DNA of 64,000 bases from Leucocoprinus leucothites (Eukaryota; Basidiomycota; Agaricomycetes; Agaricales; Agaricaceae), in the NCBI GenBank assembly GCA_013368445.1, contig JAACJO010000006.1:1612001-1676000 (forward strand), read 5' to 3'. Below the pieces are notes generated by a model that was not told the DNA's origin, made no database searches, and worked only from the letters and a program-made list of their open reading frames with translations. Below are positions 53,032-64,000 of the stretch, piece by piece. Made by a program: the position numbers and the translations under genes. Each line of letters begins with the position of its first letter. Position 1 is the stretch's first letter.

Positions 53032-54323
53032 CTATGTGCCAGCCATTCCCATAATACCAACATGATCACGAATCTTCGCAATTTCACTCGCAGTCAACGA
53101 CCCCTTGCTAGCACGCAAAAAGTCCTCCCAGGCTTGTAAAGCATCAGCTTCCTTTGTAAACTCGTTCCTAAAAAGATATCAAAATATTAACACAAAAAAT
53201 GTGGAGCAGCCAAAACGCCACGCACCTGACAAATGCCAACAGTTTCTCCCAAAATTCGGGATTGGCCACTGTAGTGTGGTATGTGGTCATGGTCTCCACA
53301 GGTGCAGTCGTCTCCGAATCCAACGTCAACAGAATGTCCCGCTCAGGCGCGGCACCGGGTGCATCCGAGGATGGGCTTGGGCTGAGCACGATAGACGGTG
53401 CCCTCGAATGCCTCGTCCGCTTCCCAACAGGAGCGCTTTCATCGCTCACGAAAAGCCCTGGCACCGCAGGTACAGGCTTCGGCTGCAAAATTTCTCTCTC
53501 CACTTTCTCCTCCCTCGGTTTAGAAGGATCCCAATTGGCACCTGGCTTCAACATCAGATTAACAGTATCGCCGTCTTGGACGTTATATTCTTTGAGCAAT
53601 TTCGCGTCCGCAAGGGCTTTGCCTTTGACAAGGAACCTTTGAGCGTCGGCGGGAGGGGCAGTGTTGTGAGTAGTAGCGAGTTGAGCTTTGATTGTGGCGA
53701 TGGTGTCGGTAGGAGAGACGGTAAGAGTGTAAGAAGCAGGAGGCTTGAGGGATTTAAATGTTAGTGCGATTTGGGAGGAGGCTGTGTCGGGTTTTGGCGT
53801 GGCATGCGCGTGGTTGGAAATTAGTCATTAGAGCGATGAAGGTGTTGAGGGCAGCGTCCAATCACGTATTAAGCCGCCACGGGTGCAAGAGAATTAGGTG
53901 TGGATAATAAGTGATCATGATCATTGAGCCGAGGATCGACATTGATTTGGCGAACAGAGTGAATCATTGTTGTCCAGGATTGTATCAAAAATTGTATTTT
54001 ATTCGCAGTAGAGACACCAGACGATCAGCATGTGTCGGTAAAAAATCAAGACAACAAACACCACTCACCAGCACCTGACGCCGAGCTGTCGACGTGTTGT
54101 CGCTTCGGTGGAGGAGGTAGCTGAACCTATTGTCAGGAGAATCAAAGCGGTGTTCGTATCATTGTTCGCATCTCCGATGCTGCTCCGGACCCACAGGAAA
54201 AATCGGAACTCGCTTCAACGAGTTCTCCAAAGGTTGGCGATAATCATTCGCATATGTGACGGGCTGAGTTGATAACGTTTGCAGAAAAGTCTGAGCAAAT
54301 GCGATCTCAGCTTGCGCAGCCAT
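53032..54323 (-). CDS. GET5/MDY2-like ubiquitin-like-domain protein
   Basis: Get5 bridges Get4 to Sgt2 in the pathway that delivers tail-anchored proteins to the ER. Four exons: 54323-54195 (MAAQAEIAFAQTFLQTLSTQ), 54126-54069 (VQLPPPPKRQHVDSSASG), 53781-53226 and 53167-53032; all phases agree, giving 292 residues. The N-terminal segment matches the Get4-binding type. The central ubiquitin-like fold runs LTFKSLKPPASYTLTVSPTD to LKEYNVQDGDTVNLMLKPG, with RFLVKGKALADAKLL in the middle. The C-terminal domain, EFWEKLLAFVRNEFTKEADA then LTASEIAKIRDHVGIMGMAG, is the helical end. The branch-point-like GACTAAT before exon 3 explains why the Ubl exon has no ATG. Identification as Get5 rests on this architecture; UBL4-type alternatives are the same family. 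Confidence 0.8.
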
Positions 54324-54552
54324 ATGCAGTAGAGAGATCCGGTTCTGTTATACCGTTAGTACAGGAGCAAGCTGGTCGCTGGTAGACGTACAATCCAAAA
54401 CTTGATGGTTAAATTCCGGCGTCAATCGACGATGACGCTCATATTAGTTGACACGTGATGCGAACATGGTTACGATACTGCTGTCACAACTGTGACACTC
54501 GTTTCCGGACAAGCACCCGATACTCGAACTCCGGAGTGTCCAGCGAATAATC
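54324..54552. promoter_or_regulatory. Divergent intergenic region between GET5-like and NDUFS5 genes
   Basis: Only about 230 bp separate two divergently transcribed housekeeping genes, so the promoters must share this space. No TATA box is evident. The palindrome-rich stretch CACGTGATGCG (about 54449) contains an E-box-like CACGTG. Confidence 0.4.
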
Positions 54553-55108
54553 ATGGCAGTACGTCCCTCCGTTTGCTACTGGGTTTCGAGTACTGATATA
54601 ATATGTAGTCAGGTTTTGGTTACTCAGGAAGTGAGGATCTTCTTTATGGACCCCCAGTCGTCTCCGAGTTTATCCTCCGCGCTATAATTGACCACTCCCT
54701 ACCTTTTGCTCTCAGGTCGTCCCCGATGCTTTGCCTATTGGCAGGACTTCCAGAAAGTGTGTGATTTTTATATTTATTTTAAAAACTCCGGGGCTTATTT
54801 CCCTCAGTGTTATGCTGGTACAGATGACCCAAAGAGCTGCGCAACCCAGTACTTTGACTACTTCGAATGCCTCCACCACACCAAAGAGGTTCTTGTCTCA
54901 CTATATGAGGCCCCCAGCTTCCAAGTTGACTTTCTTTCTTCCTTTCCTCATCCAGCAAGCACGTGCCAAGGCCGTAGAACAAGAATTCCTCCGCAAGGCT
55001 CAAGCAATCGCTAAAGAGGGTCGCAAAACTGCTGACGTGCTGGCAGACGGTGCTATTGTCGGTCTCGGAATCATCCAGCAAGCGCAGGAAGATGGCAAGA
55101 AGTCATAA
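54553..55108 (+). CDS. NADH:ubiquinone oxidoreductase subunit NDUFS5 (15 kDa)
   Basis: An accessory subunit of mitochondrial complex I on the intermembrane-space side. Five short exons splice from ATG 54553: MA|SGFGYSG|SRPRCFAYWQDFQK|CYAGTDDPK...HHTKE|QARAKAVEQ...DGKKS, with introns beginning at 54558, 54631, 54757 and 54891 (approximate). The twin CX9C signature is exact: CFAYWQDFQKC and CATQYFDYFEC, the disulfides formed by the Mia40 import route. ECLHHTKE followed by RAKAV is conserved from yeast to human. Length is about 97 residues, as expected. It is divergently arranged with the GET5-like gene. Confidence 0.92.
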
Positions 55109-56410
55109 CTCGCAAACACATAGAAGCACGAAGAGACGCGAGGAAGGCGTGGTGTCAGAGCCCCATTATTGCTGTTTGGTCCCCCTGTTTCCTCTCGTCG
55201 CACTCATGTCACTCTGCCTCCATCAATAGAACTTTTGGACTTCACACAAAAGCTCTGCCAGGACTTCCAGATATGTCCACTTAGGTGTTAAAGAATCCTG
55301 AATTTTACAGACCCCACAAGCGGTTCCTATAAATAAGGCTATATCTAGCTCTAGGGTAAGCCTCCTACACTTTAAAAAACCCCGCATGCCGAGCACTTGA
55401 GGCGGAATGATTTCCTTACCCATCTATATTCCGATCTTGTGGGCTAAAGGAACAAGGGTTCCCCCATGATCAGGAGGTCGGCTGCGCTGTCATACAAGCC
55501 TCAAGCTTCAAGCCAAAGATCAAACATTGGCAGTGCACAATGGGGACAGCAACACTCGTCCAGTGGTATGATCTGTTCCACGTATTAGAACTCTTTGGTC
55601 CGACTCTGAGGTGTTGAGCAAGCCATCACCACACCTTCAACTTGATTTCTAGCTGGAGCGCCGAAAATGCTCATGTACTGCGGATACTATACTCAACACT
55701 CAGAACCCTAAACCACTGACGCTGTTCAGCCGCTTCCAAGTGATACTGGTAATTCCGCTCGATCGCCAAGACCGAACAAGCCGACCATAAGAACTCCGCA
55801 GCAACAACACCTGGATGTGAATGGCAATGGTATCCGGACTACTTGGCAGTAGTCGACGAAACATTGCCTGGCAACCATGCCGCGTTTGCCTAGAGTGAAA
55901 TCATCTCTAGTCCGACCAGAAAGCCAGGGAGCCTGAAGCCTGAGGCCAGTACAAACGCCGTGTGCTTACTGTCAAATAGGATCCATTAATGTCCATAGAT
56001 AGACCGAATAGGTACATGTCGCTAGTACTGATCAACCTGCATACAATGATATACCCCTATCTCTTCTCTTAGTCTGATGAACTCTGTCTGATGAGTGCTG
56101 TCAAACATGTATGGAATGCCAAACTTGACCCACCCTGGGTCAATGCACCCCTTCTTGGAGGATACAGGTCTGCGATACACCTGAAATACTTCTCTGAATC
56201 CTGGAGTTCTCACACATGATTTTACTACAGCCAACCGATAAACCTACATCGTCGTTGGCAAACATTAAGTGAAAATATGCTACATAATTCATAACGTTAA
56301 TGAGGACATCACTGGTACACATGCAAGCGTTCGTAACGAAAACGAAGATCATCGGGGCAGCTAAGGAGCTACACAATAAACGTGCGATCATAATAGGAAC
56401 AACAAAATAA
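55109..56410. other. Intergenic, no gene seen
   Basis: No coherent frame or RNA gene was identified. The interval contains the 3' flanks of two convergent genes. Confidence 0.4.
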
Positions 56411-57516
56411 TCAGTCAGACGAAGACGAAGAACGTTCAGCATAATTGCCCTCTTTCAAATCATCCGTCCAGGGAACACTCGCGACACCAATCTCATATGC
56501 TGGTATCTGCTCTCCACCTTCTGGCACGTGCGATGCCTGCGATGGCATCGCAATAAGCACCGCGACCTGCAACGACATATTTTTCCTCTCCCTAAACGTA
56601 TCTTTCCTTGATTTCTCATCATACACGACGCCCTGAGTACCTTGCTCCATATCGTGTGCCGGTCCGCGTTCTCTCCGCCGCTGAAACAGAAACCTGAACC
56701 ACGAGGCCGGATTCAGGTAATGCAGCCTTCCATGTCTCTGGCGCGCAGATGACTGTTCCTGTATCCCGTCCTGTATTTGATTTTGTTGTACCTGTTGCCC
56801 AGCCTCGTACTGGGCCCGGATAACATTGGGATTGCGATGATAGGGCATCGGACTAGTTATTCGAACTGGGCCAGAGTGCCCAGAACTAACGCGTGTAAGA
56901 GACTCTGATCGCCCCCGAGACGCAGTAGACAGAGTCCGAGTTATGACTTCGAGGTCATTGTTGACGGTGCCACCACCATAAGCAGGTGGCGAGAGTGGCG
57001 TTTGATTTGAGGCTGGAAGTGGCGGCGAAGAAGGGACATCATTAACCCCACCCGAAGAACGCTTGGTCTGGCGGGGAGATACCACTAGTGCAGCTAGTGG
57101 CTGTTAAGAAAACACGTAAAGTCAGTATATTTCAGAAAACATTTCAAACACAAGAAGTCGCATACAGTTAGATCTCTCCAGTGCGAACCGTGCCTCGCAC
57201 TAATGAACGACTTCTCCAGCAGCACAGGAGGAATATAACCGACTCCATCCTCCAGTCTCTCCGCCCAAGGTTCCATGTCCCATTCGAATCTGGCCCTTGC
57301 GCGCGCTGAAAACCTCCTCCTTGAGACTACCCCACAACCGACAAATATGAGGAGGAGAACGACGAAGGTGATGAGAAACCCAAAGAAATAGCTAGCTCCA
57401 CGCTGCATACCTCCTCCACCATCGCTCCCACCTGGGTCTGTGGTGGGATTGGCTTGCCCAGTGGACATGGGTGAGGACATGGAGGAGAAACTCTCAAGCC
57501 CTGCCCTTCTCATCAA
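56411..57516 (-). CDS. Single-pass membrane protein of unknown function
   Basis: Two exons: 57516-57165 and about 57107-56411 (donor GTATGC, acceptor TTAACAG). The N-terminal part is a Ser/Gly-rich outside segment. One transmembrane helix, FFGFLITFVVLLLIFVGCGV, follows at residues ~45-64. A basic stop-transfer (SRRRFSARARARFEW) comes next, then a long cytosolic tail with DGVGYIPPVLLEK, a low-complexity Ser/Pro stretch and a conserved end, NMSLQVAVLIAMPSQ...IPAYEIGVASVPW. I recognise the 'VAVxIAMP ... PxxEIGV' ending as common in uncharacterised basidiomycete proteins, but no function is known. The start may be either of the first two Met codons. Confidence 0.75.
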
Positions 57517-57645
57517 AGACTCTCTGCCGGAGACAAGTCACATGACGTCATCTGTCCTAATTGAATCTCAATACGCGACATTTCATCAGATGGATTATTC
57601 ATTCAATCCAACTCAATTCATACATTTCTACAGGCTTTTATATAC

Positions 57646-58857
57646 TTAAGCTGTGCCAATCCCTGTAGCATCAGGTGCGGGCGTTGTAGTCGGAACAGTG
57701 GAAGGCTGCTGCGCAGTGTCCCATGTTGCTGTGGTCGGGTATGGCGTTGTCGCAACAGGCAAGTCAGTCGTGCCGTAGGGTGTAGGGCCAGGAACTGTGT
57801 CATTCATAGTCAGACATCCGATATTTATTTCATATTATCCTCGGCATCCCCTCAGGAGGATCGGCAGAGACAAGGATCACTCACCGGTGTAGGTATTTAG
57901 CTGCGTATAGATGTTGATAAGGATGCCTGGGTCTTGAGCGCCATAGGCACCGGGGATCTTGACAGTGGGTGGTTGAGCAGAACCACTACCGGAAACGTTC
58001 AGCTGGAAGCAGGCAGGGTAGAATCTATGTACTCGAATGAGAAACGTGGTCGGTCAAACGCTGAGCAATCAGCTTACTGTGCACCGCCAACGCCGGAAGC
58101 AACGTGAAGAGCTGGAGTATCCCATAAGCCCCGAGTAAGGTTGACGATATACGGCAGAGAAGCTCACCAATAACTTCGGCACGGAGAAGGTAATTTCCAG
58201 GGGCGACATCAGGAACAGTAAAGGTATAATGACCACAGTTGTCATTCAGGACCTCTGTCAATCAAAACAGACAATAGTTAACAACTGATGGATAGATCTC
58301 TACTCAGCTAAACAAAACTCACGAGAGCCAAAGTAGTCGGGGTTATTAGACACCAAGCCCATTTCGGAGACCTTGAACCAGTCGGCATTGGCACCAACAG
58401 CAGTGGTCGCATCATCAACGCCAGCCATATAGACCGTCACAGGTCCAAAGTGGTTTCCGCCAATAGCCTCATTCTCACAGGAGCGATCGCCAGCCTGCTG
58501 GTGCATCTCAACCGTCACACGGTCACCGGCTATATTCAAACATGGATTAGGCTCGCAAGGTCATAAAAATTAAGGGGAAAAAAACGCACGCTGGACGGTG
58601 CAAACATTGGGACTCGAGGCGGCATTTGCGTTGCAAGCCAAATCCTACAAATCGTCATTAGTAGATGTCTCAAAGAAAGGAAAGACGCTGGAGAGTAAAC
58701 TCACGCCACTAGTTACACTGGTAACTGGTGAGTTGCTTGCAGGGGCCCTAGCACAAGACGAACCAGCATCAACACCGTTGATCCACAGCTCCTGGAAGGT
58801 AGCATGTGCAGAGACAAAGGCAATAGCCGCAGCGACGGTGGCAAGTTTCAACAACAT
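57646..58857 (-). CDS. AA9 lytic polysaccharide monooxygenase
   Basis: A secreted copper enzyme that oxidatively cleaves cellulose. Seven exons: 58857-58705, 58644-58590, 58530-58323, 58254-58168, 58111-58078, 58024-57895 and 57794-57646. The signal peptide MLLKLATVAAAIAFVSA ends right before HATFQELWING, so the mature N-terminal His (copper brace) is present. The second copper His is in GGNHFGPVTVYMAG. CGHYTFTVPDVAPGNYLLRA and FYPACFQLNVSGSG (axial Tyr region) follow. The C-terminus is a Thr/Pro-rich tail without a cellulose-binding module. The start is ATG 58857, not the TTG just upstream. It works with the GH12 endoglucanase on plant cell wall. Confidence 0.92.
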
Positions 58858-58902
58858 TGGGGCCAAAACTGGTAGAGAATCGGTAGACGAGATTAACGCC
58901 CT

Positions 58903-58908
58903 CTTATA
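58903..58908 (-). promoter_or_regulatory. TATA box of the AA9 gene
   Basis: The minus strand reads GAGTATAAGAGG, with TATAAG about 46-51 nt upstream of the AA9 ATG. Confidence 0.5.
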
Positions 58909-58979
58909 CTCGTGCTATTTGCCTCAGCAAATTCCAAGTTTTATCCCTAGCAAACGCAACCTCCTCCACAAATGGAAAC

Positions 58980-59940
58980 CTATGGACCCGTAAACGATAA
59001 CCAGAGCATTGATTTTCTCCACACGATCAGACCCGGAGAAAAGCAGGGAGATTTATGCCTCAATATTGGCCAATAGAGACAAGTCATGAAGATACTCCAC
59101 AGTCCCTTCGTCACTGAACCGAGGGCGGAGAATTAACCAAGAAAACACGCGTAGAAACGGTCGTCCCATGGCCGGAAAAACTTGCAATGGCTGTTGCCTT
59201 TTTCTGTAACATAGGGATCGAAGTGGCGCTTTTCGCTCCTTTGAACATCTGTGAGTGCAAAAACTTCGGTTAAATCTGATTAATTGGTCACGACTTTTGG
59301 ATCATGGGTAACTTGACAATGGCATAACAGAGCTTATGAACAGTGTAATTAGAGCGAACCATTATAAATAGACGACGAACGCAATAAATAGAATGCAAAT
59401 TCATAGTCTATCGCGTCATTGCACTGATAGACGGTTCGTGCGTCGGTTCAGCCGGACTTTTGATATTCTTACACCTGACGTATGTAATCTTCTCGAGAAT
59501 CGCCTCGAAAGAACGCATGGTCAGATATATATTTCCGAGATATGGATAAGAAACGAACAGGCGAACCGGCACGACTGAGTCTAATAGACGCCGCAACAGC
59601 CGACGCTAGTAGTGCTAATCAACACTGTGTTTCGGGAGTGAAGCGACGAAAGAGAAGACAGCTGTACAGGTGGAGAAAGCATATAAGCAAAGCGAGCACA
59701 ACCGGTTCATATAAAGCAGCAAAAATAAGAGGAAGACAGAAGGGAGAAGGGAAATGATAGAGAAATCATTGAATTTTTCACTTGCCACTAGCAAGTCATG
59801 GCTCGACTTGCGTTCACAGGAACACCTAGGTCACTTTCCTACTCCTCATCACTTTCTGCCTCAATGCCCTTTCCTTCAATTCATTCTCCCGCTTCTCGAG
59901 CTCAACTTGAGGAACTTGGCTAGATGCCTGAACCAGGGAG
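58980..59940. other. Intergenic, no gene seen
   Basis: No supported gene was found. It includes upstream sequence of the AA9 gene and the 3' flank of the SRRM1-like gene. Confidence 0.4.
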
Positions 59941-61619
59941 CTAGTCAACGCCAAGAAGTCCAGGGGAGCCAGCGCCGCTTACCCCACTACTGCTGCCGTA
60001 GCTTGGCTCCTCATCCCACTTGCCCTTCTTCCTCTCCACTTCTGCCTGACCCTTTATCTTTAGCTCGCCACTTCCCCCAGCCTTACGGCTTCCTTCGTCT
60101 ACATTCATCATATCATCCCTATCATCCCTAAGCCTCGGGGTTCGACTGCGACTTCGGCTTTCATACCGCCCTTTACCACGAGGTGGTCTGCGATCACCAC
60201 TTCGGCTTCGCCTCCGAGGGGAGGGAGACCTCGAAATTGTAGAGCTGGATGGGCTTCTTCTTCGTCCACCGCGTAGGCCTGGGCTCTTTCGCCTCGGTGG
60301 AGGACTGGCACTCCTTCGCCTTGGATTATATCCACGCGGAGGAGGCGACCTTGACCGACTTAAAGAACCATGATGCCGAGGACCAGGCGAGCCAACACGT
60401 CGACGGCGCGGTGGAGAGCTTCTGCCATCCCTTGGGCCCTTGTACCTACGCTCGCGCACAGGAGGAGTAAAAGAGGGAGAACGAGGGCGGCGACGATTTG
60501 GGGGTGTTCGAGAACGGGAGCGTGATGAATGGATGTGTGACGGGGAGCGAGAACGAGAACGGGACAATGAGCCAGCTACTGAAGAACGACGTCGAGGTGA
60601 CCTCCTTCCAGGTGGCGGAGATCGAGAAGTAGTACGTGAAATTGATGCTTGCCTCTGTCGAGGCGGAGAACGGAATCTCCTCGGTGGGGAACGTGAACCT
60701 CGAGAAGAGGCCATGGAAGCCGACCTATTCCGTCGAGGCGGAGGTGGTGTACGAGAGCCCCTTCGACCGCGCCCCTGTTTGAGGAAAGAGAAATAAACGA
60801 CATTCAGCCTCCATACCCAAACTTCTCAAAAGACGATTTCAACACTTACGCCGCCACCAGGTCCACCACCTCTGCCTCCCCAACCCATGTCGCGAGGTCT
60901 TCGGTCATCATCATACCCTCCTCTTCCCCGACCACGCCCCCTGCCACGTCCACGACCAAATCCTCCTCCTCTCCCGCGGTCCCCTCTGATTTCGTCGAGA
61001 CGAGCGCGTCGGTCACGCTCATCAATTGCCCGGACGTCATTTTCTCTGGCCTTACGCATTTCTTGCTTCTTCTCTTCAACCATAGTACGAGGGACGCCGG
61101 TCACGTCTTCTTGAGCTTCAAGGAGTAATTTCCAGAGTGCTGACATGAAGACGGGAGTGTCTTTGGTCAAGAAACCCGTGAGGTTGATTTGCATTTTCCT
61201 GGGATCCGGAGTCTAGGAAAATGTGAGTGGGCAGTCGAGTTGTAAAGATTAATATCGAGTTACCGGCTGAGACTCATCCTCAAGCAATCCCATAGCATAT
61301 TCAATGACGACCTCATCTTCAAAGCCGACGAGCTCAACAATCTTTTTTGCAACCCAAGGGCGGATAACCGCCAGATTCACTTTTCGCATATCCACCTTCA
61401 TACAGCGGTATATCAGCCCATGCACTGGATGCGTACAACAGTACAGTATTCACCTTTTTGTCAAACTCCGAAGGGAATTTCATCGACTTGAGAAGCTTTG
61501 TCTCTTTGTCCGAAAAACGCCTGTCCTGCTCGGCAGACGTCCCCTTGAAGAATCCTGTTGTAAGAGGTCAGACGAATCATCGTCATTTTCCGGGAGAAAT
61601 ACCCACCAGCATCTGCCAT
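59941..61619 (-). CDS. SRRM1-like splicing coactivator (PWI domain plus RS domain)
   Basis: SRm160/SRRM1 proteins bind RNA through a PWI domain and bridge spliceosomal SR proteins. Exons: 61619-61607 (MADA), about 61556-61458, 61399-61264, ~61213-60849 and 60781-59941. The PWI domain runs FFKGTSAEQDRRFSDKE, KLLKSMKFPSEFDKKVDMRK, VNLAVIRPWVAKKIVELVGF, EDEVVIEYAMGLLEDESQP, RKMQINLTGFLTKD and SALWKLLLEAQEDVTGVPRT. Next are a charged helix and an RGG-like run (GFGRGRGRGRGRGRGG). The last exon is an RS domain with many SRSRSRSP-type repeats and an acidic end. The strong antisense ORFs in this region are produced by the Arg/Ser repeats. The gene appears intact. Confidence 0.88.
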
Positions 61620-62184
61620 TTGTCAATGAAAGCGTTGAGTGTGTTGAAGATGGTGAGCTGAAGAAGGATGATGCCAACAACGTAAAATTCAGTTCGAAGT
61701 TTCAATCCGTGGGAACAAACTCCGCATTTGATCAAGAAAGAGAGCTACTTAGTCCGGTCCGGCTAACTTTTGGTGGACCGTCGACCAGTATTGGGAGAGG
61801 GTTGTATTTCTAGGCATTCCATCTTCGTTAGACTGTCTCAAGGACTTTTAATATGCTCAACGAGCGGCACAACATTATTGATTCCTACGGGAGCCGAATA
61901 CATGGATTTGAACACCCTTTCTTGAGCCTTCCAGGTTCCAGGCATATCATATCATACCGCCACCCGCCGAGACCCCGAACCCAATGCCGGTGCCTTGAAT
62001 CCCAGTCCCTTCTTACTTGCATACTGATAGCCGGAGATTAGAACTTTGACCCTCGGCAAAAGAGTATGAGCCTATAATCATGACAGATAATACGAATTAA
62101 TATTGTTATTACGAGCAGCATATCGCACGGCTGGCATACGAAGTCAATCAACTTAGAGGGGCTTTTGATTGTGTCAGAGCCAGC
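61620..62184. other. Intergenic between convergent-side genes, no gene seen
   Basis: The SRRM1-like promoter must lie in the right part of 61620-61900. No TATA box or other feature was recognised. Confidence 0.4.
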
Positions 62185-64000
62185 CTATATCAGAGACCGT
62201 ATAATGTCGATTGCCTCCTTTGATCGTGGCTTAATTGAGCAAGCGAATGAACTAGGTTGTCTGCAAAAATCAGTGAGCATAGGTCGTAAAGCAGACTGGT
62301 TCCGGCCAGTAAGAAAACAAACCTAATCGTTCCAATGCTATTAAATTCGCAGACTGGCTCAACCACATTACCTTTCTTGTCCTTAGCTTTCGATATATCA
62401 AAAAGCGCCAAGACAGTTGCAGCACAGATGAACCACATCGATTCACCAACATGGCGTCCTGGCCATGCCCTAAAAACGTTTTCAACTTCAAACACAGCCT
62501 GATTCAAATGAACCTCGACGGACTCACCTACGACCAAAGCCGAAGATAGCATCCGCTGGGTCTCTTCCGGGACGTGAAGCTTCCCATCCTTAAGGAATCG
62601 CTCGGGTTTAAGGATGTGCGGCTCGGGAAACTCGACGGGATCATAGCTTAGTGCCCTATTGTTTTCATCAATACAACTGTGAAGACTATGGTTGTAACAA
62701 TGCCCATACCAAACGTTTGCGAACACTACTGAGTCCGCTGGTATGTGATACCCTTTGTATACATCGTCCTGTAGAAGCGAATGGAAGATGCCTAACGGCA
62801 GAGTCAGTACAGACTTGGTGTAACTTACTGAGGATCAACATACCTGTGGGTAGAATGGGTTGCCATCTATTTTAACAATCCCTGTAAGTCTCCCCATCAC
62901 AAGGTGCACCCTGGTACACACCTCAGCACTTCTTTCATTAAAGCCGTCAAATATGGCATAGAGTCCATGTCATTATGCGTCGGCAGCCGTCCTTTCAAGA
63001 CCTTGTCAACCTCCTGTTGCGCTTTTTCAAAGACCTCCGGGAAAGTGACCATGGCGAGGAAGAATGTGGTGACCGCTGAGACAGTGGTATCGGCACCAGC
63101 TATGTACATACAATGGATCCGTCAAATTTTAATCGAAAAAAAAGGTGCGATACGATCCTTACCGATGAAAATCTGCCCTGCCATTTCCTTCAATGTCCGC
63201 TCTTCTTCCTTCGTAAGCTTTCCGTCTGGTAGGTCCTGATAATACCTCGAAAAGAACGAATCTGTTGATGTTCCATTTTCCTGTTAAAAATTAAACGGGG
63301 GAATATCGTACATTTTGGTAGGAACGTACAATTGCCTCAAGCGCAGCATTATACGGTTTGTTCAGGAAATCGTACATTTCCTGCTTCAGCTTCCTGATTC
63401 TAGCTTTCCATCCACCACCAGGCAGCCACTCTGGAATATATTCAAGGAAAGGCATAAACTCGACGAAGAAATTTCCCGGTATTGCCGCATCGCTCAAATG
63501 CTCAATCGTTTCTTCTGCGATTCGGACATGAGGGTCATGAGTGCGCTTGACTTTGATGCCGTATGCCATCGTGATCGTGATGGCACCTAACATGCTAAAT
63601 GACAGTTCCAATCAATCAGAATGATGCCGTCGATCAGTGTCCAAGCTCGAGCGCTCAGGACTCACTGTCTGATGTGCGACACAAATTCTTCTGGTTCGTC
63701 AAGAAGGTTATTGAGAAATATGTTCAGTTGTTCGGTTTCACGGATACGATGGAGGGATGTGTCTGATGGATGAAAGTATTGCCCGAACAGTCGCCTTCTT
63801 TCTTTCCACAGGTCACCGTACGGCATAAGAAAAGCGGCCCAGGTCCATCCAACGCTTAAGTAAAGAACATTAACCAAACCTATAAGAGTGAAGTCATATA
63901 ACGCGTACAGTTGATGTATGACCTTCGTCATAGGGCTAGCGCGAGGGAGGTTAGACGGTTAAGAGGGCCTGTGTTCCTGAAAAACTTACCGGCTCGAATA
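62185..64000 (-). pseudogene. Second cytochrome P450, degenerate, cut by the window edge
   Basis: A paralogue of the P450 at 38259-40325, read on the minus strand from beyond 64000 to TAG at 62187-62185. Visible parts: YSSR at the edge, VGWTWAAFLMPYGDLWKERR and FGQYFHPSDTSLHRI, GAITITMAYGIKVKRTHDPH, WKARIRKLKQEMYDFLNKPY, DADTTVSAVTTFFLAMV-type I-helix (GADTTVSAVTTFFLAM), LTALMKEVLR, GYHIPADS, LSYDPVEFPEPHILKPERFL and FGFGRR|AWPGRHVGES. The haem ligand Cys is replaced by Trp (TGG at 62465-62463), and a frame change is needed just before FGFGRR (about 62560-62570, GAAGAGACCC). The end, QPSSFACSIKPRSKE, still splices like its paralogue. Loss of the Cys means it cannot be an active P450. The first exons lie outside the window. 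Confidence 0.8.

Noticed and set aside
53105..53764. A 219-codon plus-strand ORF over the GET5-like gene
   Set aside because: It is antisense to a well-spliced Ubl protein and has no motif.
60440..60796. Long plus-strand Arg/Glu-rich ORFs opposite the SRRM1-like RS domain
   Set aside because: They are produced by the reverse complement of Arg/Ser repeats.

Overview
ORGANISM. This is nuclear DNA of a filamentous basidiomycete, most likely a wood- or litter-decay agaricomycete. Nearly every protein gene is cut by introns of about 45-70 bp with fungal GT...AG borders. The content is typical of that group: DUF6535 membrane protein, NACHT NTPases, AA9 and GH12 cellulolytic enzymes, multi-exon P450s, and fungal MULE, hAT and Ty3/Gypsy transposons. 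The species cannot be fixed from the sequence. LAYOUT. (1) 1-9.7 kb: RPB11 (RNA polymerase II subunit), a decayed double-RING protein, two tandem NACHT NTPase genes and a small RNase H-like gene on the minus strand. (2) 10.1-27.6 kb: a three-level transposon nest. A decayed Mutator-like element (MULE) is split by a hAT element (10995-23609; TAGGGACT ends; 8-bp target duplication), which is itself split by a structurally complete Ty3/Gypsy chromovirus on the minus strand (13071-22004; two 664-bp LTRs with one mismatch seen; TATGG target duplication). (3) 28.3-30.1 kb: a duplicated block with the RPB11 3' end plus a second RNase H-like gene, bracketed by direct repeats. (4) 30.4-46 kb: DUF6535 membrane protein (-), catalase (+), a D-galactonate dehydratase-like enolase-superfamily gene with an apparent 1-nt frameshift (+), a P450 (+), GH12 endoglucanase (-) and an OPT transporter (-). 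(5) 46-53 kb: gene-poor, with a broken coiled-coil gene. (6) 53-62 kb: housekeeping and secreted genes: GET5-like Ubl protein (-), complex I subunit NDUFS5 (+), a single-pass membrane protein (-), AA9 polysaccharide monooxygenase (-) and an SRRM1-like PWI/RS splicing factor (-). (7) 62.2 kb to the right edge: a second P450 related to the first, apparently a pseudogene, running off the window. HOW IT FITS. AA9 and GH12 are secreted plant-cell-wall enzymes. The galactonate dehydratase, catalase, P450 and OPT genes suit a saprotroph, but there is no single pathway cluster. The most unusual object is the Gypsy element. Its RNA leader can pair with its own primer-binding site (self-priming). It has no ATG on the sense strand for about 1.8 kb, although the Gag frame is open upstream of the first ATG. 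Gag and Pol are joined at a canonical -1 slippery heptamer. A third ORF lies in the same frame as Pol, behind a single UAA.
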